Source: Parietaria judaica (taxonomy: Eukaryota > Streptophyta > Magnoliopsida > Rosales > Urticaceae). Taken from it: DNA of 64,000 nt. The stretch covers positions 16,957,501 to 17,021,500 of the forward strand of contig OX940870.1 of NCBI GenBank assembly GCA_954871525.1. Reading direction: 5' to 3'. Positions 30,873 through 40,794 of this stretch are shown piece by piece (position 1 is the stretch's first letter; every line of letters starts with the position of its first letter). The position numbers and the translations under genes are program-made. Below the pieces are notes generated by a model that saw only the letters and a program-made list of their open reading frames with translations, did not search any database and was not told the DNA's origin.

Positions 30873-32578
30873 TGTTGATGCCTTTTTTTGGATCAAACAC
30901 TCTTGAGGCCCAAGTTGCTGATTTTGGGCTTGGCCCGATGTCGCTTGGTGATTTGGCGGGCTTCGGTTGAGTTCTGGATGGGCCTTGGATGGCCTTGTTT
31001 CGGGGATGGAAGATTTTATTGTCAATGATCGTTCCTCGTGACCCCCGTTGACTCCGGGGCGATTACCGTTGACTTCAGGGTGAGGTTTTAATTGGCTGAT
31101 GTGGGGGCTCTGAGCATGCGTTTCTGGCACTTATCGGGTCAAAAGTATCTTGGCCGTTCGAGGTCCTAGGCGATCCAGGCTACGCACTACTTGTTACCAC
31201 AAGGCCAGGGGCCGGGGTTACAGGTCTGGGAACCACTCAGATCGTAGGTACCAGCGAACGGGGGAGTGCTTTTGACCAGGAAGTGGACCCTGGGAGGTTA
31301 GACTGTCGACCTGATATGGCCTGTTCTAGTCCAGGCTGGAACTGTCCGCAGAGACATGGTATCTTATCAGATACATGGACTAGGAGACAGAACTTAGGCC
31401 GCGCTTAGCTTAGAACACGGAAAGGTGGGGTCATGGACCTTCCCTAGGATTTTCTCCAAGGGATTCTCCTTAGAACGATCCCTCAGTCGTCCGGATCTTA
31501 GTAGAAATTCCCCTAGGTCGGGCCTCTCATCCTGAATTGTGGGCCCAGGCTCGTGTCCCCAGGCTATACCCTGAGCCGCAATGGACTGAAGATAGACTGT
31601 GCACCGCGTAGAACTGGGCCTATCAGGCGGGTCAAAGACCAAGTAGGAATTTCACCAGGGCTTCCACTTTTCGTAAATCTCTCACTTTTTAGGACCTGAA
31701 AAAAAAAGGGAACACCCGAGGTCAAGGGAAACAGGGGGGGTATCCCTTGATGCACCTCCGACGCTCAACATTAGAATAGTATTTGAGGGGAGGTGAGTAT
31801 ATCAAGGGGTACAGAGAGAGAGAGAGAACTCGAGAAGATACGAGTGAGTTCGAACGTTTTAACTGAGTTGAGCCTCTATTTATAGCAGGGCCCAGGGGCC
31901 TAAATGCAGTAAAATATTTTTTCGGAGGGGTCCCGGACAATATTTTAATTGTATTTTAGTCCCTGGGAAAAGATGATTCGATCCTGGCCGTCCGTGCAGG
32001 ATCGGACGGCCAAGCCCCCGAGGGGGGCCACTTGCGCGTCGATCGAAAGTTGTGAGGGCGCGGCTCCCCGCGGAAGGATCGGGCCCATCAGGGCCCTACG
32101 CGTGTCCCTGCGTGGGGCGGGGAGCCCGCAAGTGGGGCGTGTCTTGTGAGGGGACATGCGAGGAAGAGGATCGCGCCATTTGGCGCGATCCGAAAGAGGC
32201 AGCCCCCAATTGGGGGGCTGATGTGACCCCAGGTAGGGCCCGCGGGGGAGAGGTGGCACAGGGAGCCGCCACATGTTGGATCCTGACGGTTGCCGCCCCT
32301 GTGGGTCCCACGGGGTGTTTTCGCTCCCGGGCGCGTCCCGGTTCTGTTTTTCACAAATTTTATTTCGTTTTTGTGATTTTTCGTATTTTTGTGAACACCG
32401 GGACACTTTGTTTTTAAAAAACGGGCCTCCGGAGAGAGTTTTGGGTTTAAAATTGATTAATTTGATTGATAATCTTAATTAAAAGATTAATCAAATTGTA
32501 TGATTAATTACAAGAAATTAATGTAATAATTTTCGTTTAATTAATTTGTTTTGTAAAATCAATTCCGAGAATTACCCA
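30873..32578 (-). repeat. solo LTR X1
   Basis: Read on the minus strand it runs from TGGGTAATTC to GGCATCAACA, flanked by a perfect 5-bp duplication CATAT (30868-30872 and 32579-32583), so it is a solo LTR left by recombination. TATAAATA lies at 31884-31877 (minus strand), followed by a CT-rich leader. The LTR is GC-rich in U3 and shares the CTCCGACGCTCAACATTAG block (31756-31774) with E. An inverted relative, X2, lies 1 kb to the right. Confidence 0.9.
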
Positions 32579-33562
32579 CATATAGTCAATTCACTTTCAT
32601 AAATAATGTGATAGTTTTCAGTAATGGTATTAATAAAAATATTATTAATAGAAATATTTATTATATTTTGGTCTCAGTATTTTTAAGAGTGACTGTACCT
32701 TTGTTATATTTTGGTCTCACTATATTTTAGAGAGTTTTTTTTATATATATATTTTGTTATGTATTAAAAGACCTTAAATATGTGTAATTTTTTTATTTTT
32801 CACGTTCATTAAAGATTTATAATAATACTAAGACTGATATTTTATAAGTTATTAATCTGGGAATATATAATAAAACTATTAACTACTATAAATAAATAAA
32901 AATCTATACATAAATATTATGTAAAGAAATAAGAAACTAAGAATAACTATTACAAATATGAAAAAAATACTATTTCGAACAGATACCAATTAGTCTTGTC
33001 TAATTCAGTTAACAAACCATTGCAAAAGCTACTTACTGATTTAATTACAAATACAAATACTATGAAACAAAGTACAGCCACACTAAGCCAATAAAATTGG
33101 AAAAGTAAAATCGCTAAACTTGCATCACTTCGACGTCATCGTTGTTTTTTCCTTAGTCTTCCTTTTTGTAATACTTGCACCGATAAAATTTGTGGTTAGT
33201 GATCCCTCCTCAATATTGTCCATCCTCATCATTGAATTTGTAGCAGCTTTCTGTGAGTTAATATAAATTTAATAATAAATTAACAATCATCAAATGGTGA
33301 AAAAAAGAAATGAAAACAACATAGTTATCTTTGTTAAACTTTCCATTCCAAGGCAATTACTTATGAATACACTTAACGTTGGGGAGATTTACTGTATATT
33401 TGATATATTAATATACTTCTAAAGCATAACTATTATAAGTTGATTATTATGAAAAAAACGTACCTCGAAACACTTTCCATTCCTTCAATGCTATTTGTAG
33501 TTAAGTTCTTCAGTGGAGGCATTTTTCAAACAATTTGATAGTTTATTGAATTGCATACTAAA
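32579..33562. other. AT-rich host-like interval with possible exons
   Basis: Between two facing LTRs. Mostly without coding potential, but on the minus strand a segment MPPLKNLTTNSIEGMESVSR ends at a donor-like GTACG (about 33467), and an acceptor CACAG (about 33254) opens a 40-codon frame ending in ASITKRKTKEKTTMTSK and a stop (about 33129). A similar exon-like piece lies at 45230-45310. Possibly the 3' end of a host gene split by insertions; I cannot identify it. Confidence 0.3.
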
Positions 33563-35082
33563 TGTTATGGGTAAAAAACGGGATTGATTTTCGTAAACAA
33601 ATTAATTAAACGGGAATTATCGTATTAATTTTCTTAATTAATTTGTTAATTCAATTAATCTTTTAATAAAGATTATGAATTAATTAAATCAATTTCAAAA
33701 CCCAAAACTCCCTCCGGAGGCCCGTTTTCGAAAAAAAAGTGTCTCGGTGTTCGTAAAATATGATAACACCAAAAACGACATAAAAATTGTGAAAAACGGA
33801 CACAGGACGGGCCCGGGAGCAAAAAAAGCTTCGAAACACGCTTTGCGGGACCCACAGAGGCAGCAGCCTCCAGGATCGCGCCACGTACTGCCCCTGCTCG
33901 CGGGGCCCACAAGAAGCCTACCAGCCCCACTTGGGGGCTGATCTCATCCCATCGCGCCTTATGGCGCGATCCTGTGCGCCACCGGGGCTCTCCACCCGGC
34001 CCACTTGGGAGCAGCACCCGCGGGATGGCGAAACGTGGCTGGCAGATGACAATCCTGCCCCTGCCATTTGCCCCTCGTGAGGCTCGGCTCTCAGTTGTGG
34101 GCTGCCTCTCTCTGCTCACCACGTGGACGGCTGGGATGGCCTCCCTCCATGCGCGCCAGCCACTTACAAGGCGCGTGAGCGCGCGTGAGCCGTCCGATCA
34201 GCGATCCGACGGTGGCGATGAGTTCCTCTTTTCCCGGGGACCAATCTGCATATATAATATTACCCGTGGGGTCCCCTGAACAATATTTTATTACATATGG
34301 ACCCCCGGTTCCTATTATAAATAGAAGCTCAGTTCAGTTAAACGGTAACTCATTCGAACTCATTTGAACTCACTCGAATCTTATCGAGTTCACTCTCTCT
34401 CTACCACCGATATACTCCCCTCCCCTCAAATACCGTTCTAATGTTGAGCGTTGGAGGTGAATCAGGGGGTAACACCCCCCTGTTTCCCTTGACCTCAGGT
34501 GTTCCCTTTTTTCAAGTCCTAAAAGTGAGAGATTTACAAAAAGCGGAAGCCCTGGTGAAATTCCTACTTGGTCCTTGGCCCGCCTGAGAGGCCCAGTTCT
34601 ATGCGGTTCCCAGTCTATCTCCAGTTAATTGCACGGCTGGGGGTATAGCCGGGGGACACGAGCCTGGGCCCACAATTCAGGACGAGGGGCCCAACCTAGG
34701 GGAATTTCTACTAAGATCCGAACGACTAAGAAGAATCCCCTGGAGAAAATCCTAGGGAAGGTCCATGACCCCACCTGCCCTTCTAAGCTTTGTGCGGCCT
34801 AAGTTCTGTCTCTTAGTCCTTGTGTCTGAATAAGATACTTCGACTCCGCGGATAGTTCCAGGCCGGACTAGAACAGGCCATATCAGGTCGAGAGTCTAAC
34901 CTCCCAGGGTTCACTTCTTGGTCAAAAGCTGTCCCCCGTTCGCTGGTACCTACCATCTGATTGGTTCCCAAACCTGTACCCCCGGCCCTGTAGTAACAGG
35001 TAGTGCGTAGCCCGGATCGCCTAGGACCCCAAACGAAAAAAGAGACCTTTGATCTGGCAAGTGCCAGGAACGCCTGCTCAGG
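33563..35082 (+). repeat. LTR X2, truncated, inverted relative to X1
   Basis: Matches X1 in reverse complement from the AT-rich start (TGTTATGGGTAA) through TATAAATA (34316-34323), the CT-rich leader and the TTGAGCGTTGGAGG motif to ...AAGTGCCAGGAACGCC, about 200 bases short of the end seen in X1. There it joins the LTR of element C; GAACGCCTGC occurs on both sides (35068-35077 and 35083-35092), so the join was probably made through short homology. Confidence 0.87.
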
Positions 35083-35640
35083 GAACGCCTGCCAACGTGA
35101 AGACACCTCATCGCGTCATATCAACTAAACTTATCGGGAAGCAAGACCTTATCACCCAAGAGAGCGTATCAAACAAAGGCTTATAAGAGAAGAGTCTCAT
35201 CGGGAAAACCCAATCGAATTAAAAGAAGAAGCAAGTCGAGATCGCGAAAAAGAGGGAGATTTGTTCATTCAGTTGAGGATTTCGTGGGATATCTAACGCA
35301 TTCAAGGAAGGATGACAACAATCAGAGCTAAAGAAGGGGAAACCCTAGCACGATTTTTGGAATTAATCTAGAAACCCTAGGCCTATAAATATGCATGTAA
35401 AATCGTTGTTAAATTCATTCAGTATCATTGAGTCGTGAGTTTTAAGAGAGAAAGTCTTGTGTTCTCGAGTTTGCTTATTCATAGTATTCTCGATTTCCCA
35501 ATGGTTAGAGTGTGTAATCTCCGATTGTCCAAGCTATTAAACGGAAGAAACTGAGTCCTCTCGGAATCATAACAAATCAAGGGTATTCGTGTTCAAATTT
35601 ATTTGTGTTCTTTCGATTATTCTTGTGACTGTAAGGCGTT
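35083..35640 (+). repeat. 5' LTR remnant of element C
   Basis: Matches 44515-45060 of the 3' LTR, including GGCCTATAAATATGCATG (TATA near 35384). It begins where X2 is fused and ends TGTAAGGCGT; the next base already belongs to gag, so the LTR tail, primer-binding site and gag N-terminus were lost together. Confidence 0.9.
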
Positions 35641-36046
35641 TCTCTAGCAACCGGGGAGGATTCTCTGGCGGCCGAGGAGGCTACAAGAGGAAGCCATGGC
35701 CGAGAGACATTAGCAAATATTTCTCATTTCACGAGTACTACGGCCATTCATCCGATGAGTGCGCCACCCTGAAAAGAGTGGTCCAGAAAAATATCGAGCA
35801 GGGGGAGTTTCAGAACCTCACCCGAAAGCCTTCCCAGCCATGGAACAATAGCAACCGGTCATGGCCGAACTGACAGGAGGCGCCAGCGCAGCGTGCAGAA
35901 GGTAACCAGGAGGTACCAAAGAGGAGCCTCGCGATCGAAGAGGCCGCAGCGGAGCGCGCAAACGATGGGAGACCAGCTGCTAGGCCGAGGATTGACCAGA
36001 GCGCGCAAACGATGAGAGACCAGCTGCTAGGCCGAGGATTGACCAG
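35641..36046 (+). pseudogene. gag C-terminus of element C, with 47-bp duplication
   Basis: Gly/Arg-rich SNRGGFSGGRGGYKRKP leads to a knuckle-like YFSFHEYYGHSSDEC, in which the first Cys of C-x2-H-x4-H-x4-C is Ser-like (lost). It then runs into low-similarity sequence with 2.5 copies of a 47-bp unit (35953-35999, 36000-36046 and a partial) beginning AGCGCGCAAACGATG. The protease domain expected here is absent, so the deletion spans the gag-pol joint. Confidence 0.8.
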
Positions 36047-36049
36047 AGC

Positions 36050-37060
36050 GCGCAAACGATGGGAGACCATCTGCATCAACGATTCCGAACTAGAGATTAG
36101 GGCTCCGCTGATCGAGTTCCTGAAGAAAAATCGAGGGAGCTTTGCCTGGTCCCACGAGGATATGCCGGGGATTGATCCAACCGTGGTCACCCACCGGCTC
36201 AATACAGATCCCGGGCACAATCCATTCATATAGAAAACGAGGAAGATGGCCTCCGACCGAAATAAGATCATCAACGACGAGGTGGACAAGTTGCTCGCAA
36301 TGGGAACTATTCGGGAGGTGAAATACCCCCAGTGGCTAGCCAACACCGTCGTCGTGAAAAAGAAGAACGGCAAGTGGAGGGTGTGCGTTGACTTCACTGA
36401 CCTCAACAAGGCGTGCCCGAAAGACAGTTTTCCGATGCCGCACATTGACCGCCTCGTCGAGGCCACGTACGGGTACGAGCTCCTGAGTTTCATGGACGCT
36501 TATTCGGGCTACCATCAATTCAGGATGCATCCGGACGGCAAGGAGAAGACGACCTTTATAAGCGAAAGAGGGACCTATTGCTACAAGGTTATGCCTTTCA
36601 GTTTGAAGAACGCCGGGGCAACGTACCAAAGGTTGATGACGAAGATGTTCCACGAACAGATCGAGAAGAGCGTGGAAGTATACATCGACGACATAGTTGT
36701 TAAGTCGCTAAAGGCGGTGATGCATATAGATCACTTGGAGGAGTGTTTCGGCGTCCTCAACAAGCACCAGATGAAATTGAACCCCACAAAGTGCACTTTC
36801 GGCGTCTCTTCAGAAAAATTCCTAGGTCAAATGGTCACTCGGCGGGGAATCGAAGCCAACCCCGAATAGGTCGAAGCCATTCAAAGCATGCCGTCGCCCC
36901 GAAATCGATGAGAGATCCAAAAGCTGACGGGGAGGATCAACGCGTTAAGACGTTTCATCTCGCGGCAGGCGGATCAGACTCTTCTGTTCTATGAACTCTT
37001 GAGAAAGAACAAGAAGTTTGAATGGACTGGCAAGTGCAAAGAAGCTTTTCAAGCCCTGAA
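36050..37060 (+). pseudogene. reverse transcriptase of element C
   Basis: FLKKNRGSFAWSHEDMPGIDP, then a stop at 36231, VVVKKKNGKWRVCVDFTDLN, DSFPMPHIDRLVEATYGY, LLSFMDAYSGYHQF, KVMPFSLKNAGATYQRL (Ser where Gly is usual in PFGL) and YIDDIV at 36681-36698. The open stretch 36246-36869 is the best preserved RT piece in the window. Stops follow at about 36868 and 36910. Homologous to 3215-4355 of A, about as similar as two Tat families. Confidence 0.92.
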
Positions 37061-37760
37061 AGTATATCTCTCATCGCCCCCGTCATGACAAAGCCAGAGC
37101 CTGGAGAGCCGCTTTACCTGTACATCGCTGTGTCTGACCAAGCGATAAGCCATGTGCTCATTCGGGAGGAAAATTGAGAGAAGAAGCCGATCTCTTACAT
37201 CAGCAGGAAGCTCCTCGACGCTGAAACAAGATACCCTACAATCGAGAAGCTGGCGCTAGCCGTGTTTCCATTTCCAGAGCCCTAACCAATTCGGCAAGGT
37301 CACGAAGTGGAACATAAAGCTGGGGGCGTACGATATCGAATACCAGCTACGGACAAGTCTGAAGTCACAAGTGCTAGCCGATTTCCTCATCGAATTACCA
37401 AAGGAGCCCGTAGAATTGAGCGACAAGGCCGGCACTTGGAGGCTCTGTGTCGACGGATGGTCAACTTCAACGGGGTCAGGAATCGGAATTCATCTTATCT
37501 CTCCGATGGGAGAAGTGGTGGATAAATCTTGTCGCCTTGGACACCGTTCCACCAACAACGAAGCAGAGTACGAGGCCCTCATCGTCGGAATGCAATCCGC
37601 TCTAGCCATCGGGTTCAGAAACCTGAACGCTTTCTCGGACTCTCAGCTGGTCGTGAAACAGGTCAACGGAGAGTACAAGAAGAATGATGAGACGATGGAG
37701 GCTTACGCCGGGGTCGCAAAACCCTCAAAAAGAAGTTCGACTTCTTTACTCTGACGCAGG
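37061..37760 (+). pseudogene. RNase H domains of element C
   Basis: The first RNase H (37090-37400) is shifted in frame and shortened: the stretch from GKL-like ALAV jumps to SPNQFGKVTKWNIKLGAYDIEY, so its middle is deleted near 37265. The second is well kept: TWRLCVDGWSTSTGSGIGIH, STNNEAEYEALIVGMQSAL, FSDSQLVVKQVNGEY (37430-37690), with Asp, Glu and Asp visible; its last motif is shifted out of frame after 37730. Confidence 0.85.
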
Positions 37761-37843
37761 TATCCCGAGGAGACAACAACCACGCCGATGCATTGGCAGG
37801 TTTGGGGTCAACCACCCAAGTAGGCTAGCTTCGATCAATCACA

Positions 37844-39298
37844 GTGGAAACGGTGCACAAACCCAGCATCAAGAGGGGAGAAGGCCCCATCAAGAAAAAT
37901 CTGAAAACGGGCGATGAGGGGTTGACGGCCGAAGAGGAGAGTGCCCGTGATGACGACAAGGCTTTGGAGGCCTGCAAAGAGAACATCCAGGACATCGAAG
38001 AAGAAGAAGACGAAGACGAAGAGCAAGGAGTGGTCGATGACAACGGAGCGGAATATTGGAGGACCCCTATCCGGACATACTTGCTCGAAGGAAAGCTACC
38101 CGTGGACCAACAAGAGGCGAGGAAGATAAAAACAAAGAGCTCCCGATATACAATCCTGGATCATAAGCTCTACCTGAAAAGCCTCGTAGGTCCTTATGTA
38201 CGCTATCTTGGCGAGAAGGAAGCGGAGTACTTCATGCAAGAGATCCACATCGGAGAATGCGGAAACCATTCCGGCGGAAGCAAATTACTAAAGAAATCCA
38301 AGGTGCAAGGATTCTTTTGGGAAACCATGCGGGCGGTCTGCATCAACCACGCCAAGAGGTGCGAAAAATGCCAGCGACACGCCACAGCGATCAACTATCC
38401 GGCGGAAGAGCTATCGGTGGTGTCCGTACCATACCCCTTCATTAAGTGGTCTATGGACATCGTCGGTCCTATGTCGATCGGAACGAGGAAAAAGAGATTC
38501 ATGCTGGTCGTCACGTATTTCTTCAAAAAGTGGACAGAGGCTAAATCCTATGCCAACATTAGGGATTCCGACGTCGAGGGTTATGTTTGGAAGAGCGTAA
38601 TTACTCGTTTCGGGCTTCCTAGGGAGATCATCGCGGACAACGGTTCTCAGTTCATCGCGAAGAGGTTCAGAGATTTCTGCGCACGTTGGAGGATAAAGTT
38701 GAACACTTCAACACCAAGATATCCCCAGGGCAACGGGAACGCCAAAGCGGTCAACCGAACGATCACCGATAACATCAAAAAGCGACTTGACGAGAAGAAA
38801 GGTTTATGGGCGGACGAGCTCCCAGGGGTGTTGTGGGCTTATCGAACAACACCTCATTCGGCCACTGGTGAAACTCCCTTCACTCTGGCATTCAGGGTTG
38901 AAGCGGTGATTCCGGCAGAGGTAGGAGTCCCCAGTTTTCGGCGATCCTGGGCCCCAAGCAACAAAGAAGCCAACAACCTGAACCTGCTTCATCAACTCGA
39001 CCACATCAACGAGAGGTGAGAGCGGGCCAAGATTCACGTCCCCAATTATCAGAAGACCATCGCACGTTTTTACAACAAAATCATGCGCCCGAGGAGGTTC
39101 TGAATCGGTGAGTTGGTCCTCCGAAAGGTTTTCCAGAACACGGATGAGCTGAACGCAGGAAAGCTGGGACAAAACTGGGAAGGTCCGTACACCGTTACCG
39201 ATATCATCAAGCCTGGAGTGTACGAGCTCAAGAACACCGACGGGGTCAAAGTAGTAAGAAGGTGGAACGTAAAGCATTTGAAGAAGTTTTATCAATAA
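37844..39298 (+). pseudogene. integrase of element C, catalytic Glu replaced
   Basis: Long open frame 37844-39019, then a stop, and the GPY/F tail at 39113-39298. Zinc region EIHIGECGNHSGG ... CEKCQRH; core WSMDIVGPM (first Asp) and IIADNGSQF (second Asp); but the third catalytic position in PQGNGNAKAVNRT is Lys (codon AAA, 38744-38746), where A has Glu. The Asp of the V-T-D-Y-F motif is also replaced (VVTYFF). Tail: GQNWEGPYTVTDIIKPGVYEL. An acidic insert (EEEEDEDEEQG, about 38000-38030) precedes the zinc region. Not catalytically competent. Confidence 0.92.
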
Positions 39299-39398
39299 GC
39301 GTCATCAGTGCTTCCGCTCTACTCATCCTTTACGGTATCTTTTTTGATTTTATGTTTTCTTTTCCTTTAAGTTTTATGTAAAGTTTATTGAAAAGGGA

Positions 39399-39422
39399 AT
39401 CCCGACCCTGTTTGTTCGGGAT
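39399..39422 (+). ncRNA. perfect hairpin downstream of pol of C
   Basis: ATCCCGA (39399-39405) and TCGGGAT (39416-39422) form a 7-bp stem with a 10-base loop, 100 bases after the integrase stop. It sits where A has its hairpin block, but does not share that block's flanks. Confidence 0.4.
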
Positions 39423-39567
39423 CTACATTCTTGGCTTCGGCCTTATCAATCCAACACGGAGTACTCTTCCCTCGCGAGCCGCACCCATTGGGGGACTTGA
39501 AGGGTTCAATGAGGCTTGTCTTTTAAGGCAAGAAGATTAGCGATCTACAGACTTCAATTCATTATCT

Positions 39568-39903
39568 ACACTAAAAAAAAAGAACGGCGAAAAGGGCCAC
39601 AAAATACTACGGCGAAAATGGCAAACATATAAAAAAGAAACTACGGCGAAAAGGGCCACAAAATACTACGGCAAAAAGGGCTACGAAATACTACGCCAAA
39701 AATGCCAAGGCAAAAATGCCCAATATATAAAAACAAATACTACGGCGAAAAGGGCCACAAAATACTACGGCAAAAATACTAAGGCGAAAATGCCCAATAT
39801 ATAAAAAAGAAACTACGGCGAAAAGGGCCACAAAATACTATGGCGAAAAGGGCCAACGAAAGGTTACTATGGCGAAAAGGCCAAATGCAAAAATGCCGAT
39901 AGA
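39568..39903. repeat. tandem array between convergent genes of C
   Basis: Variable units of about 25-30 bp built on CTACGGCGAAAAGGGCCACAA, with ATATATAAAAA spacers every second or third unit. Many units hold a GGC-(A-rich)-GCC mini stem. Same location, between pol and the antisense gene, as the arrays of A and B, but unrelated sequence. Confidence 0.88.
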
Positions 39904-40216
39904 AAAGTATCGAGCAAATCTACGTTTGCCGCCGCGATGAGCCCGGTGTGACCGACAAGCTCATCGCCGCACCCAAAAAAAAAAAAAAGATAAACAACAC
40001 ATCACACTTAGAAATTTACAGCCTTTATTGATACATTTTTGTCTTTACAAATTGATACATTACATCTACAAAGTAGGTTACAAAGTAAGCGAAGGGGAAA
40101 GTCAATCATCCCGAAGAACCTTGTCGGCAATTTGCTTTATGACGAACTCCGCGCTCTCAACCAGGACATTCGTAAGAAACTTCTCCACCGCGGCATAATG
40201 CTTAGAGTCTCGCTTC

Positions 40217-40532
40217 ATGAACTCGAGTAGAATATCCGAAGGGGGGCCCCTACCGGTTCAGAGGTTCCAAACTTGTTGTGCGCTTGGAGTGCCTCATCGT
40301 TTGGGTCCTCGGAGAGCGTGGCGACGGTGCGCCTTATCATGTCTTTTGAGAACTCCTCGAGGATGGCAGAGTGCTCATCTTTCTCATCAAGAAACGATGC
40401 TAGCACATCCTTGGTGGTCTTCAATGGAAAAGAAACATGAAGAGTCTCATCGACCTGCGAAAAGGAATTTGAGAATAGCCGGATAGTAATGGAAGAAAAA
40501 CATAAGAGAAATGACAAACATGTTGGCGACAA
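40217..40532 (-). pseudogene. possible terminal exon or second antisense ORF of C
   Basis: An acceptor-like CTTTTCGCAG (minus strand, about 40455) precedes VDETLHVSFPLKTTKDVLASF ... DEHSAILEEFSKDMIRR to a stop near 40217. It lies downstream of the main antisense frame. Either an alternative 3' exon of that gene or a separate small unit. A counterpart in A or B is not seen. Confidence 0.3.
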
Positions 40533-40794
40533 GGTAAGAAGGAAGAAAATTTTCTACTTTATTGATAGGATTGTTGGAAGAGCTACAAAAATGGCCCATT
40601 CTTATCGGGCATATGGAATAAAAGAGACCTAAGGCAAAAGAAAGAAAAAAAAAAGAAAAAAAAAACAATAAAAGGTCTAAGGGATCTCCTCTCCCCGTAC
40701 CGCTTCGCCCGAAGAAGAGATGACCCCGTCATTCGTACCGTACTCGTCAAGGCCGTCGGACGCCAAGGACTGTCCCCGCAATGAAGCGAGACAT

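Noticed and set aside
30873..35082. One large DNA transposon or foldback element with ~1.6 kb terminal inverted repeats
   Set aside because: X1 alone has a perfect 5-bp target duplication on both sides and each arm has its own TATA box and leader, so they are two LTRs of one family in opposite orientation.
36336..36653. Minus-strand ORF within RT of C
   Set aside because: Shadow of the conserved RT frame.
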